Shown: positions 48,160 through 61,032 of the stretch, one piece after another | How the letters are laid out: each line of letters begins with the position of its first letter | Position numbering within the stretch: position 1 is the first letter of the stretch | Source: Pseudisothecium myosuroides | Taxonomy: Eukaryota > Streptophyta > Bryopsida > Hypnales > Lembophyllaceae | Length of the DNA: 64,000 nt | Reading direction: 5' to 3' | Assembly (NCBI GenBank): GCA_951799445.1 | Contig: OX637291.1 | Span: forward strand, 10,046,501-10,110,500 | Position numbers and translations under genes: made by a program | Notes under the pieces: model-generated | The model's database searches: none | Told to the model about the DNA's origin: nothing | What the model saw: the letters and a program-made list of their open reading frames with translations, nothing else

Positions 48160-48590
48160 GTCCGATGAATGACAAGAGATTCTCCAATGTAGGACAGAAC
48201 TACGACTATTCATCTTTGGAGTTTTTTGTGGAAAGTGGAGAACATCTACAGTAGCTTGACTTCCAATGAGTACTTTTGGCTTTTTTTTATTCCAATGACT
48301 CTCACGGTTATACAATGCATGATTTCCAGGGTCACCCCCCGCGTCCTTACAGGGTTAAGCCTTGAACAACGCGGCGGACGTTTTGAGGCCGATGAATGAC
48401 AAGAGAATCTCCTGTGTAGGACAGAAGTGCAACTATTCATCCTCCAAATTTTGTGGGAAAAGGGAAGATAATCTACAGTAGTTTGACTTCCAATGAGTGC
48501 TTTTGCATTATATTAATCCAACAATCCACACGGTGACAAAACAGATGATTTCCACGGTTATGAGCCCGTCGTTTAAGGGTTAAGCGAACC
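48160..48590. repeat. Tandem duplication, about 227-base period, two copies
   Basis: GATGAATGACAAGAGA at 48164 recurs at 48391. Each is followed by CTACAGTAG(C/T)TTGACTTC, CCAATGAGT and later AGGGTTAAG. The pair lies directly downstream of the phosphatase gene. Confidence 0.85.
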
Positions 48591-48929
48591 ATGCAATCTT
48601 TAGCCGTACCCTGAATCCTCTTCGCGCCTATCAATTGGTTTTTGTAGGTTCTTCTCGGGTAGAGACTTCCCATTCGTTGTGGACGCTGCAATAGATACCG
48701 CCATACTTGTGCTAGGAGAGTGGAGGACCAGATTTAGGGCATGCAAAATTAGGGCTAGGAGAGTGGAGTATCAATTGCTGAATGTCTACTATGTTATCAG
48801 TAAGTTACCAGTTATAACCAACTTTACTAGTCTTTTGTTGTATAATTAATACACTGAAAATTTGGTGGATATTTATTTCTACATCAGTAATTTACATTCT
48901 AGGATGGATTGCCATTGAGGATATTTCAT

Positions 48930-51073
48930 TTAGGCTGGTCATTAGCTTCTTTGGTGGTTGCACTGGCAATTCAAGGCGTTTTCTGAGGTTTTAAGGATAC
49001 CAAAACTCCTCTTTATGCAACATGTAAGTCGAAATTTGTGTTGCTTCGGTTACTACTTGTGAGTAGCATTCTCAATCTCAAAGGATGCATAATGCAAGTG
49101 GAAATAGAAGTCTTTTGTTGCAACTTATGGTGTACTGATTCCAGTGGCAAGAAACGCTGCCAATATTATTCTGGATCCTATACAAATCTTCATATTGAAG
49201 CTTGGTGTAAAAGGGGCTACTATATCAACCACCATCTTGCAGTACGTGGGTTACTTGCCTTTCTTCTGCCATTTGCTCAAGTTCATGTTCATAACTATAG
49301 AAGAGATTTTTGAAAAGATGTAGTGTTGTATTTGCTTTGCGATAGGTACGTGATTTTGGTATGGATATTGTGGGTTTTAGCACTTAAGGTTACTGTATTA
49401 TCCCCCCTCCCCCCGTAAGGAAGATTTGCGGTTGGTTCGATTCTTGAAATCAGGTTTGAACAATGAATAATTTACAAGTGCATAAAGACATGTGCTCTTA
49501 TTTGTTTCATTGTCCCATTCCACATATACAACCTCCCATATAACATCCATTCTGCTTCTACTATGGTAATTAAAGCTACAGGGGGGGAGACGACTGTCCA
49601 TCCCATTTGTCAATATCTTGATGACCACTAATGTGCCAAAACCATGTGACAATGTGAAATTTCATTTAATGCGTACTTTTCAAAAGTTTAACAAATTTGG
49701 TATTTACGTGCAATCTTCCCGCCCCATTGGTCAATTTATTTTTGTATTGCAGGAGGGTATCTTGATGGCCAGCCATTTGAATAACTCCTTTTAGTGATGA
49801 CATTAGCAACTTGGCTTGCGGCATCCTTGCTTTCTGATTCAATTGCTTTGGCCGGGCAGGTGTGTGAGAGATTACCACTCTTTGTTGTGGTCGTGTTCCT
49901 TCTGGATTTGAGTCAACTGCTTGGAGAATGCTATGTTCACGTGTTGTCTGTATTTTGTTAGTACCATGCTTACAGAAATCAGACTGCATGATTCGTATGT
50001 TTGGCTTTGTGTTTTGTTGAGTTCAGGCAATAATTGCGACTGCGTTTGCCAAGCTTGAGCACAAGCGGGTCAAGGAGACTTCTTTTCGGATCTTGTAGGT
50101 AGTTTTCTGAGGGTTTCATGAGTTTTCAGTGAAAGGTTACCATTTTCATAAAATTAATCCATACAAATGACCTTGGCTTTAGTTCACGTCCGACGCTTGG
50201 CTGCTTCAAACCTAGCCAAGCTGCAGACCTAACAATGGAGACCGGTGTCATTGCAGATTGGATTTGTGTTTGGAATTTTCATAGCTGTGGTGTTGGGAGC
50301 AACCATATCTCCCTTCTCCAGGATGTTAATGTTTTGAATGTCATCAAGGGGCTCATTCTGGTATAGCACATTTTCACTTATTTCTCTGCTATCTTGGAAT
50401 TGTATTACCCAGAAATGAAAATTCCCAGTAGTTTGTTTCATGCTAGTCTGAATAATCTTTGGTTTTCTATTCTGCAGATCCTTGATTTAACTCAACCAAT
50501 CAACTCGTTAGCATTCATCTTTGATGGTCTTTATTATGGAGCCTCAGACTTTGCTTATGCAACGTACTCAATGGTAAATGTTCATTTTCTGTAAGAATGG
50601 CAAGTGGAGAGTTCAAATATGAACTTTCTAAAACATGAAGAGGGTAATGATCAAAGAATCTATCTTACTTGTTCCTATCGCTTGCAGATATTGGCTGCAC
50701 TTCCTTCAGTTGCAGTTCTCCTGGTGTTGCCTCGCTTTGGGGGCCTTCTAGCTGTGTGGACTAGTTCTAAATATTACTTACAGTACCCCTCCTTTTGCAT
50801 GTGACTTGAAATTTTGCAAAGGAGTGAGCTGTGGATTCAGAACTTGAATTTTGTCTTTCTTTGTAGGTATTAAAATCTAGTTTTAATTATGAAACTTGTG
50901 TTGGCATTCCTTCTGCATGCTTGGTGGATGTAGAATAGAAATTACGTCTTGGAAAAAACCCTGAAAGTAACTTAAATTTTGCCCGATTGAATCTTTCAGT
51001 TGTGAACTTGAGAGTTGGTGTTCTAAGATGCATTCAATGTGATGACAGGATTGGTACTGCCACTGGGCCTTAG
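48930..51073 (+). pseudogene. MATE-family (DETOXIFICATION/FRD3-like) transporter pseudogene
   Basis: Eight exon-like blocks with splice borders spell the second half of a plant MATE exporter: 48930-49023 LVVALAIQGVF, stop, GFKDTKTPLYAT; 49145-49250 NAANIILDPIQIFILKLGV; 49752-49860 VMTLATWLAASLLSDSIALA; 50027-50094 IIATAFAKLEHKRVKETSFR; 50257-50360 GFVFGIFIAVVLGATISPFS; 50478-50573 QPINSLAFIFDGLYYGASDF; 50688-50770 ILAALPSVAVLLVLP; 51049-51073 IGTATGP. Defects: the conserved GVFRGF reads GVF-stop-GF (Arg codon now TGA), about 20 codons are missing in block 3, a frameshift lies in block 5 before DVNVLNVIKGLIL, and the N-terminal half is absent. MATE proteins are proton- or sodium-driven efflux carriers; this one cannot be functional. 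Confidence 0.88.
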
Positions 51074-53030
51074 GCTTTTTTGAAGGATGACGATGTTGAA
51101 AAGAATGTGTTTATCATTCAATGAACACAATAAACGTTGCTCCAATAACAATTGCAAGTAGCAGCTCTAGTAAGTTAGTTCCTACAGCAATCATTTTATA
51201 GTGTTTTCTTTCATGTTTAGAATGCATCTTCAAGTTGTCTTATTCTGGCATTTATTTAAACAGAAACTCTGCGGGTTCCTTCCCTAGCATATTTGTCATT
51301 TGCTATTGAAATGACAATTTTCACAACTCCCTGCATGCCTGGAACTGAATGGTTTTTGCACAATTCCCTCCATGCTTCGAATTGCATTTAGTGATTTAAG
51401 GTTGATGAGCATAAAATCTTTCTATGACCTACACAAACTATTTTGAAAAAACAGGAGGCTAAAATTGGACATCCTTGTTCTTTAGTTGTGAAAGACAAAA
51501 GCATCAATCTCAAAACTCACTCTTTGTTGTTGGATATTGCTCGCAATAGTGCAAAACTTAAAAATTGCAAAAGTTAGAATAATGCAATTCCGCAACTTCC
51601 TCCATGTCTAGAAGATTGGAATCATAACTAAAGATAATAAGATCACTTTAATGAATAATTACAACTCCTCCAACATACCTACATCAAATACTCTCAATAG
51701 GTTGTGCTGCACTATTTTCTCAAGTGACATTTCATACTAATTTATGTAATCAATGAAATGATGAATAAGATATTTTGAGTTTCTATTATGTACTTGTCGT
51801 AAATTTTGAAATCTACTTTATCATTATGCACTAATATATGCTAGATTAGACAACCATAAGAGCCTATTTGATGTAATTCATTGAAATTCATTGATTCATG
51901 TAGAGCACTCTTACTTTTGTTCATTGACATTATATATATGATTATTTTGGAAGCTTATGCAATGAATACTAATTAATTAGATGAAGTGTAAATTTCAAGA
52001 CATTCATCATCCACCTAATCAATATTGAGGATTTAGGAGTTATTTGAAAAACAATTGTATGTAGATTTTCTCATTAATAAAAACCTGTGAAATTGGGAAG
52101 TTTATATTTTGACATATAGAGTTATTTTGCACTAACAAAATGAATTCTTGGAAATTTTCAAATTTATGAGAAATAACATAAAATACACTTCAAAAAGGCT
52201 TCTTTTTGTTATAGACAATCAAACACAAGAAATGAAAATTGCAAATTCCCCAATAAGTAAATTTGATTTACAAGTCATAATCATTTTTGTGAAAACAACT
52301 AAGAAACTAGAAAAAAATTTAAAGAAAAATGCCATGGGAATTAAGAAATCAATAGTGAACCTCAAGAAAGTGCGCCTATGACAATGGAAGCTAAAAGATA
52401 AACTCTAAAAGGATGGTAAAAATGTTGAGTAGTGAAAGAATAATGACACAAAATTAAAACAAAAAAATGACCTAGAAAAAAAGAACCAACTAATCCTTGT
52501 GGTGCAACTAATGAATTTTGCCTAAGCTACAATTAGCTACATGGTTAGCTACAATGTATCATAGTTGAGTTATGTTTTACTGTTTGGTCAACTACAAATT
52601 TGTCTTAGCTAAGTTACTAGTGTGTCTTGTGCCATTATTACAATGTAATAAAATTAAAATTAAAATAATTTTCTAGTAACTATCATCACGCATTTGGAGG
52701 AAATTATGTTCTCTAGGATACAAAACTAAGAATTTCTTTTGAGTGATTATTGCTCACAAGCGATGGATTTGGAGGGATAATGTATTATTTCTCTTGCAAT
52801 GGATGATATCACTAAATTGGTACATAATCTTTGTAGAAAATTGCACTATAATAGGTGAGTGTATGTACATTTTAATGATTAAATGAGTTATCATCCACAT
52901 GTTGTATGTTTCATGAAAAGATATTAATGACTCTAATGGAGATTGCTTCCAAAAAAAGTTCCTACATGGAATGCTCATAGCCTTGCTTATTATATTTAGC
53001 TCCATTTAGCTCACTAGGGTAGACTTGTTG
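51074..53030. other. AT-rich intergenic DNA
   Basis: No gene, clear inverted repeat or conserved domain was seen. The 77-residue frame at 52148-52381 is low-complexity and unconvincing. Confidence 0.55.
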
Positions 53031-53034
53031 GCAC

Positions 53035-54345
53035 AACAAAAATTTGACAACCCTTGGTTTCTCATTTTATATTTTGTTTGTCCTTTGACAACCACTTTGC
53101 AAGGGAAGTTGTCCCTACTATGACAACCAAAAATGAATGAAAGTTGTATTTTTGACAACCAAAATTATATTAGATTGTCCCTATAAACCAATACCAATTT
53201 TTGCTAGTGGCCTAACGGAGCCAAGTGTCTAGTAGGCTTGGCTACCTTGATGAGGTGGATTAAGTTTAAGTTTTAGCCTTTTAGGCACATTTAGGGCTTA
53301 TTGTAGCCGCCTTGCCTCCACTCAAGTGTCATTTCATGTGTCGAGGTTTGTTGCCTAAACCACCACTTGATTTATTTAGAGACATAGAAGGCTGCCATTG
53401 CATATTGTTGTCGTGGTGGTGCAATTCATTCTACTAGGATTGTACATTTTCACCATCTATATTATGAACCATTACTTCATGTATGAAGTTTGGAGGGGAT
53501 GGCTCTTTACTTGAATACAAAATAATTGCAGAGACATATGTAATAGAGGTCATCAAATCCCATACACAATTCCTAGATTTGAAAGTTTTGAACGTTAGTA
53601 AGTTATTTAGTCCCATTTGCTTCTAAAATGATTGACTATAGGTTTTACAAAAATGCTCAATTATAAATTTGAACTTTTATTGAATTTTTTAATATTTTGA
53701 TAAGATATTTTGGTCAGATGCCTATCGATTGAAATTTGAACTTTGAGTTTATAGATACAATCCAAATCTCATGTGTTGGTTTACAAATGCACTAAGATTG
53801 GACACTCTATTCTTCAAATGCTAACTATATTAGGTGGTATCCTCACATGATAGAATTGTAGCAGGTTATTCTTACAATTCTATCTTGCTCAAATTGTTGT
53901 GAGAGACTCCTCAATTCAAAATCATATCAAGTCATTAGTATAGAGGAGTTTGAATTTGAAAACTTTATGGGCCCAAATGAGGATTGCAATGGCAAATTTT
54001 GCACATGATTCAATCAAGTTTGAAGAAATGTAGATCAAGTGGTCTAATATGTGAAGCCAACGCATGTAAAAATGATTTATGCTGATTGTTAATTGTTGGC
54101 TTCTCACTTATAAAGTGAGAAATTGGCATACCTACTTACTAAAATATTTTATTTTGGATTAAAATACTTTATAGGCTTTTGTTTTGTAGTTGAAAATTTG
54201 AAATGACATCAATTGTTTTTGGAAAATGTGACTATGACAACCATAAATATCAAAAGTTGACATTTTCCACAGCCAAAAATTAGGATGAGTTGTCATTTTG
54301 ACAACCCAGAATTAGGGACATTTTTGGAGGAAGTTGTCAAATTTT
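53035..54345. mobile_element. Putative 1.3 kb transposon with AAATTTGACAAC ends
   Basis: AAAAATTTGACAACCC near 53040 is inverted at the right end (GAAGTTGTCAAATTTTGG, about 54330). Both ends carry several subterminal copies of TGACAACC or its complement GGTTGTCA, a layout typical of hAT- or Mutator-type elements. No transposase ORF remains. Exact termini and target-site duplication were not resolved. Confidence 0.5.
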
Positions 54346-55188
54346 GGCCCTGCGCAGCGGCACTTTGCTAGCTGATGGCGTCACCGGCATTGCCGCCGCT
54401 AGCCGCCACCAGAGCTTGTTCCATGGATAATCTTCCCTGCACAACGTCCAACGCTCGCCAGTCTCCACCCACTCCTGGCTCTTCGTTCTTTAACAGTACA
54501 CTCCAGCGAATACGTCATTATCAGCTTGCCGGCATTTCAGTCCTTTCTTCCGACTTTTCATGAGCATAGCCATGATGTGCCGTGTCGGATTTGAATCCTC
54601 TCGCTCTGTCATTCTGCGCAGGTTTTGAATTCTCCTGCTCAGAAAGGTACTCGGCACGCTCATTGCGTTTCTTCCACGGATCTCTTGCCTGTATCTGCAT
54701 CCTTGAGCGGTGAACTATCAATGGCCTGGAGTCTTGGAAGGTGAGACTCGTTGCTGTCGAATTGTAGTTTTAGCAGGAAATCGGGGAGACAAAAATGTGC
54801 ACTACAAGAAAGGTGACATTCAATCGCGCTAGCTGTACGTCACACTACTGCCAAGGTTTTGAGTCGGAGCGCAAAGAAGAGGCCAATGTGAGGTTGTTGC
54901 TGGTGATTCTTGATGAGGGATGTGCATTGCGACGACGAAGGACGGTCCAGCATTCAATTCCAGACTCGAGTCTTAATTTTTGGACTGTGTCTTGCTAAGT
55001 TATCTTACGGTGCTGCTCTTCATTTTCAACAGCCTCTGTTCTTAAGTTGTAACCTCTCGATCAGATATAATTGAGAAGCGTTAAAATAGACGCTGAGCGA
55101 TCGAGAGAGCGAGAAGCGGTCTTGGTAACTATGGCGGGTAAAATGCAGGGATTTAGAAGCATGATTGTGCGTTAAGGGAGTCGGTCTA
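54346..55188. other. Region upstream of the Sec14-like relic
   Basis: A 62-residue frame at 54375-54563 (MASPALPPLAATRACSM...) starts in GC-rich DNA and could be a first exon, but has no recognisable domain. Nothing else supported. Confidence 0.3.
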
Positions 55189-57772
55189 TGACAATGGAGA
55201 GGAGTTCCATAATGGCGTATCCTGCTAAGGTGGAGCCAAAGGCTAGCTTAAGTGAATTGATCAAACAGGTTTTGCAGCTAGTGCAGAAAGACGGAGCTCT
55301 CTCAAAGAAACAGGCACAACTCTTACTGATGAATCGATGTTGACAAATGCGGCTCCAATTGATTGGAGGTTATAAAAAAAAATTGAACCTTAGTGTATGC
55401 TTTGGATATATTTCAATTCGCGCATCAGCAGTTCTGTAGTTGAGGATTATCCGGCATGCGCAGCATTTGCTTGTATTTGTTTGGTGGAGCAAGGAGTATA
55501 ATGTTTGTTAGTTTCTGGCTTGCACAACAAGATTTGTGCAGATTTGTTTCGCAATGAGACTGTAGAGGATTGTGGTCTTGGAGTAACTCTTGTCTTGTGT
55601 GCGTCTTTGCGTAGGCTGAGTTCTGTGACGATGCCTGCGTAATTCGTTATTTGAAAGCTCGTGGGAACAACGTGTGAAAAGCTGCCAGGATGCTGAGAGA
55701 TACTCTGAACTGGCGAAAAGATAGACATTGGTATCTGTCTTACCAGCTAGGACAATTTCTGGTGACTCATTTGCGTTCAGATTTTTGAATGTTTTTTTGC
55801 ACATATTGACTCGGAAGTTCGTTTCTTGTTTAGAATATTCAATCGCGGACGAATTTCCAGCAGAACTTGCAGTAGGAGCTGCTTATGTGTTTGGACACGA
55901 CGTCGAAGGTCGGCCTGTCTTGGTAACGCTAGTTAAAAGTTGGTTCGCTCCAGCTATTTCTGCCTTCTATCACGTTATACAGGATTTATATACATTGACT
56001 ATCAATTCAGACAATATAAGAATAACTCGAGAGTTATCAATTTTCTTTAGCGTTTGCTTGTTCTCTACCTGGATAGTGCGACAAAACACCACTGTAGGGC
56101 TAGTCATTTTCCAGTATGTAAGTTCCATTGGGGAGGAAATTTAAATTTTGTCGTGCCTCTGTGAGCTGTCTGCAAAGTTGGAGAAAAGTTATAATATCAG
56201 ATGATACATGTGAAATCATAGCGAATCGAGAAATTTCTTCTGGGAATGTAGGCGTCTTCAATATTATTCTAGAATTGCTGTATACTTCTGCTACTCCAGG
56301 ACTCCCTCTGCCATTGTGCAATTTTTGAGTCTTAACATTTCTGGTGTACTTTTCGCACTTGCGTTGAGACCCGGTGCAAGGTTAACTGTTGCTTCACGCA
56401 TATCCGATTGGGTCGGACGGTATATGAAGTAACTCTTTCTTTTGGAACGCAGGTTATTAAGAAGAAGCCAGACTACATACTCAATCATACTCAAAAAAAG
56501 TAGGTTTTCCATTATCATATTTTCTTGCTAAGTATATATCTCTACCTCAAAACTATCAACTAGCAGGAGCTACAAAAAGCGCTCACTATAATTGAAACTA
56601 TGATTTAGGATATATTCTGCTATCAAATTGCTTTTGTTTTTTATTGTTGAGGTGTGGCAAGCAATGCTGAAGAGCGGTATGCTTGCATACTTATCCTAGG
56701 AGTGGTCACCTTTGCCAGTAGATATCTTCGATTCATAATCTTCACAATGGAGATCACGGTGGCTGCTATGCCTCCAGGAGTTGACCAGTGGGTCCTCATT
56801 CTTGACGTAGGAGGTAATCCATCGCCTCTATATTCGTTTTATTGTTGTGTAAATAGGTATAGAATTACTTGTAGTTCTGAATTTATTCGCTCGACTTTGA
56901 TAAGTTGTGGTTGCACTTCGAGATCGTGCTTCACAACCTCCGTAATTTGGTGCTTTTTTCAGTCATTTGAAGATGTCCATAGTCTGAATTCAAGTGATGT
57001 ATGTAGCATCAATACTGAACTGTAGATACTTTCGTGGTTTAGTATATGACATACTGACATTAGTCTGCGAGCTGCACACTATTTCATCATGAAATGTATC
57101 GATAATTCGGTGCTGAGTAGGATCAAATTTCGTGAAGAATCCAGTTCTCAAAACTTTGATTGACCTAAATTTGTGCTGAAGACTTTGGGTTTATTAGATC
57201 TTATGGTAATTTAATACTCCTCCCGAAAATGCAATGAAGCGGAAGAGTACTGAATCTAAGAGCAAAGGTCCCAATTACATCGTTTCTCAATCAACACCTT
57301 GCACGTTGTTTGTCAAGTTACTCAACAATAAGAGCTCCTTCAACGAGTGGCATTCTCACCACTCTACCCAGAGAGGCTCGCCAAAGCCTTTATTGTTGAT
57401 GCTTCTTCTATGTTTTATTACGTTTGGAAGGTGAGTTAATTATTTAATCTTTATTGTTTTAGGTGCCGGATCAGATGCATTGGTGGCTGATATCAAAGAT
57501 TATTTGTGTTGCAAAGTGTCTGACATGTTGCATTTGAAATATAAGGTATCTTCACTTTTGTTGACCACTCAACCAGAGGCAAGTTGAGTTTTGCATATTT
57601 AAAAAACTATAGGCCAATACCAAAGCCACGGCATACATCGAAGTTTTTGTTTTCATCCACACCTTTTTCAATGCATTCCCGGAGGCGATCTTCAAGCTTT
57701 AATACAGAAAACTCGAAATTACCGAATCCAAAGCAGGTTACAACTTCACCTCCATCAAGCATGTTGGATTAA
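55189..57772 (+). pseudogene. CRAL-TRIO (Sec14-like) lipid-transfer gene relic
   Basis: Exon-like blocks with splice borders: 55189-55269 (MAYPAKVEPKASLSELIKQ); 55834-55922 (EFPAELAVGAAYVFGHD, VEGRPVL); 56719-56813 (RYLRFIIFTMEITVAAMPPG, VDQWVLILDVG); 57333-57430 (YPERLAKAFIVDASSMFYYV); and a C-terminal frame 57575-57772 (SFAYLKNYRPIPKPRHTSK). GRPVL, the MPPG helix-strand and YPERL..AFIVDA are hallmarks of the CRAL-TRIO fold, which binds phosphoinositides or other lipids. The N-terminal helical region between blocks 1 and 2 was not found. Block 4 has a stop just upstream of its assumed acceptor, and the block after VWK does not continue the domain. It may be an expressed, heavily spliced gene, but decay is more likely. 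Confidence 0.6.
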
Positions 57773-58106
57773 AATAAAAATCAAGCATATTGGAGTACTG
57801 ATTTGCAACGTGGATACCTTACCCTACGATCAGGTCATCAGGCTGTCTACTAACGATAACAGTTTGACGTAAGGTTGTACATTATTATACATTAGTTGCC
57901 ATAGTAAACGTGAATGTAATCCACTCACTCCTGTTAATCTGCAATTTTACCAGACGACGTACCAACATTTGACACCATCCCCAAAAGGAGCAAGGACGAT
58001 GAGGCACCCGGCAGGCTGTCAGAGGATCGGAAGATGCATCCAGCATGAAGAGAACATCTTATTTGTTCTCATCTCTGACAGGCTCTATCATGTGTCCATC
58101 ACCTGA
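57773..58106. other. Gap between relics, nothing seen
   Basis: No additional exon could be assigned to either the Sec14-like relic or the kinase fragment. Confidence 0.4.
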
Positions 58107-58746
58107 TCAAACAAAGGCAGAATTTTCTAGTTTCAGGAAGGATGCTGAAGACAATGTCGGCGAGCCAGAAATTCCAGGATCAGCACCTTCGCGAACAAGA
58201 CGACGCAAAGCTCTTTCCTGGGATGGCTTGGTTCGAAATCTACTCCCACCTTGGCTGTGATTGCGCTCGAAACTTCGTACTTCATCAGGTTGTGAACTAG
58301 GGGTGCGCACTCCGGAACTTGAGATCCATGGGTTCCCTGTGAAAAGCACCCACAAGCAGCAAATGAATTGAAAGAACCATGTATCAAACCAAAAGTACAT
58401 CATCCGAAATCTACTTTCATGTGGACCAGGGGAGGGTAGACCTATTATCTCTTCTACAGAGATTCTTCGCTTAGGATCCCTATTCACCATCGCTAGGAGA
58501 AGCCCCCCTCTTCGGCACTGAGAACGCCATCGAACATGGCTTCAGAGATGGAGTCTTCCATAAAGAAGACCTCGTTGCCGCTCGAATGTATCTCACTCTT
58601 GGGGTGAAGCCCCACAGAGACCACCAAGGAAACCCCAAATGCAAATATGTCCACACCATGGTCAAATGACTCCCCCCTTACAACCTCTGGAGGAAGGTAG
58701 ATGTTGTAACTGCATCTGGGCTCCTCAAAATGGAATCGCTGACCTG
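58107..58746 (-). pseudogene. 3' portion of a protein kinase gene
   Basis: Minus-strand blocks spell the C-lobe of a protein kinase: from an acceptor at about 58746, YLPPEVVRGESFDHGVDIFA then FGVSLVV (subdomains VIII-IX, activation-segment end PPEVV and the structural Asp); next MVNRDPKRRISVEEII (subdomain XI, with the RDPxxR pattern); and after a clear intron (acceptor at 58336) NPWISSSGVRTPSSQPDEV and a Ser/Arg-rich tail to a stop at 58107. A one-base frame change with TAG separates the first two blocks unless a tiny intron is present. The ATP-binding and catalytic loops are absent: to the right lies inverted duplication B. Probably truncated by that rearrangement. The subfamily cannot be decided. 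Confidence 0.7.
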
Positions 58747-58904
58747 AAAAGTACAATGACCGTTAGAGATCGATGATGTCACAAGGGTCAACGCATGAGG
58801 ACACCACGGACGTTGTATGAGGCATGACCTTCTTCGCAAAGGAGTCGGCATCGAAGCAGGGGAATCGATTACACGAAGCCCTCAAGTTTCAGAGTAAGTC
58901 CTGT

Positions 58905-59888
58905 TTAGGGTTTGAGAGTTGGTGAGGGCCGCGCGAACGCGAGCCCCCACTGCCACAAATTATGACGTGTATGCCTCCATGTAGGAAGATACTAGAGCTC
59001 CCATGACCGAAGTGCAATGGAGACAGTTGCCCTAGGCCATCCACCTTGATGATCATGGATAGACCCCGCCCAGGTAAGTGAGGAGAGCGGAAAGACTTGG
59101 GGTTCATATACTCACAGACTCCCGGTCACCCCGACTAACCTTATGGGTTATTAGTTAGCTCCCCAGCCTCAGCTTCTTTGGGAACTTTACCCTGGGCAGT
59201 TTTCCAGTGAAGCTGCCCTCTGCCCGGGCCTGGCTGCTCAAACTGCCACAGCGGCTGTTTGATCAGCGGCTCCTCTCCTCTTCAGGCCATTGATTCTCAA
59301 AACAATGATTCTTGCTTCATTTCTTTCGTGAAAAACATCGACTGGAGTCCCTGAAAGCAAATTAAGAGACATCGACCTCTATCATTTCATTACAAGCTCC
59401 AGAAATGAGCACTCTGAATACTACAATCTCATCTCTTTGAATTTGTCACTAGCACTCTATACAGTGTGGCAAGACAGTGCAAATTATATTCAAGAATGAC
59501 AATTCAGAGAAGGTCATGCATTCGATCAGGAGAAGGAACAAGTGTGTCGAGAGCATCGTCGACTCGGTGCGGAGGTACATCACTGGCCATAAAAATGCCT
59601 GCATGGATGGCGACCAAATTAAGAATTCCGTCAGCACAGTTACCAGGAATGATGGCCAATATCCCAGCAACGAATTGACAGATTCAGTACTCTCATGCAA
59701 TGTATGCGAATCCCTCGTCATGGACTACGAATTGCATGAGCTCTGCGAGAGAATTTGCGCATGTTGAACAGAAAGAATAGGAAAAACTTGGTTCTAATAC
59801 TCTGCAATTTGCGTTTGGTTGTAGACGGGGCAAACCAGAGTCTGTACGGTGGTGATATGTGATTGATGAGAGATCTGACCTGCAACTG
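58905..59888 (-). repeat. Inverted duplication B, right arm
   Basis: Reverse-complement partner of 40953-41943. Read on the plus strand (59470-59770) it carries IIFKNDNSEKVMHSIRRR and, in the same frame, GQYPSNELTDSVLSCNVC and SLVMDYELHELCERICAC, so this copy has a longer open frame (96 residues) than the left one. Product unrecognised; a relic or fragment is likely. Confidence 0.88.
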
Positions 59889-60138
59889 ACCGACGTTTGC
59901 CAAAAAGAGTTCGTCATTCAGATTGAAGGCCACAAGGCTCATGCAAGCCTTAGCATACAAATTATGGCCGAGTGTGGAAGAGGCGCACACAGGTCATGAA
60001 GCTCGAATTAAAGCATGAAAGGGTGGTCGTCGTGCAAGAACGGCACGAACGCACCCCATCCACCCATGCACCCAAAAGACAAGATCACGGAAACATCAAC
60101 AGAACAGCCAAATTATTATGGGGGGGGGGTAACTATGG
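59889..60138. other. Short unassigned stretch with a G10 run
   Basis: Nothing recognisable, apart from a run of about ten G at 60119-60128. Confidence 0.4.
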
Positions 60139-60750
60139 TGATGCAAGATTTCTCTGTTTATTCCCAAATTTGGCAATTCTGTGTCTGAAATCTCGTGTCC
60201 AAAATACTTGCACTCGTTTAGAGGATTGAACCCTCGGAACAGAATCGCTTCTGTTTCTTGAACTAAAGCAGCTGTCAACAATGACTCGCTCAGACGGAGC
60301 AACAACCAAAACATTGAGACGAGTCACACCTTGCAATTTGTGCTGCAAGGTTTAATTGTTTCTCGTCGAATTTGATCCCGTGCAATTCTGAGTCCAAAAT
60401 CTCGTCACGAAAAAACTTGCACAAGTCTCGAAACAGAAAGCTCACCTTCTCACGCATGGGTAGTAGGGGTACCCGTGATGTCCTGTAGACAATCATTTTT
60501 CAGCAACCAAGAATGTGGAGACTCGAAGCGTAATCGCTGTACCTGGCTTGCAATTTGTGCTGCAAGATTTCACTGTTACATTCCGAATTGCAATTCTGAG
60601 CAAAAATCTCGCCCAGAAAATACTTACACATGTGAAGAGTTCTCAAGTCTTGAAACAGAAAGCTCACAATCTCACGCATGGATTTTAGGGCTACCTGGAA
60701 TGTGTAGTTAATTCTTCAGCAGCCAAGAATGTAGAGACTTCCGGAATCCA
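60139..60750. repeat. Tandem triplication, about 205-218-base period, upstream of RPL11
   Basis: TTGCAATTTGTGCTGCAAG at 60331 recurs at 60548, with a diverged first unit from about 60139. CAGAAAGCTCAC(C/A)(T/A)TCTCACGCATGG and AGCA(A/G)CCAAGAATGT(G/A)GAGAC also repeat once per unit. The array ends about 280 bases before the RPL11 start codon, so it may contain duplicated promoter elements. Confidence 0.85.
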
Positions 60751-61032
60751 AATTCAAAAATCAACAAAAGTCAAGAGAATGCACATCTTGATACCCGCCA
60801 AAACCGGGCCAGCACCCGGTACCTCACCCGACGGATATTAGCCACAGTTCTACACCTGTCCTTATCTATCTTCCTTCGCTTCCTTTGCTTATCCCTTCGC
60901 CGCAGCCTTCTTCGCCTCGGCCTGCTTCGCTGCGCGTCGGCCTTGCTTAGCCTCGGCCTTCTTCGCATTTGCGGCTCAATCCCGAGCTCTGCATCCCCAA
61001 TTCCAATTGTTGTTCTTTGCAGGCCTTCCACC

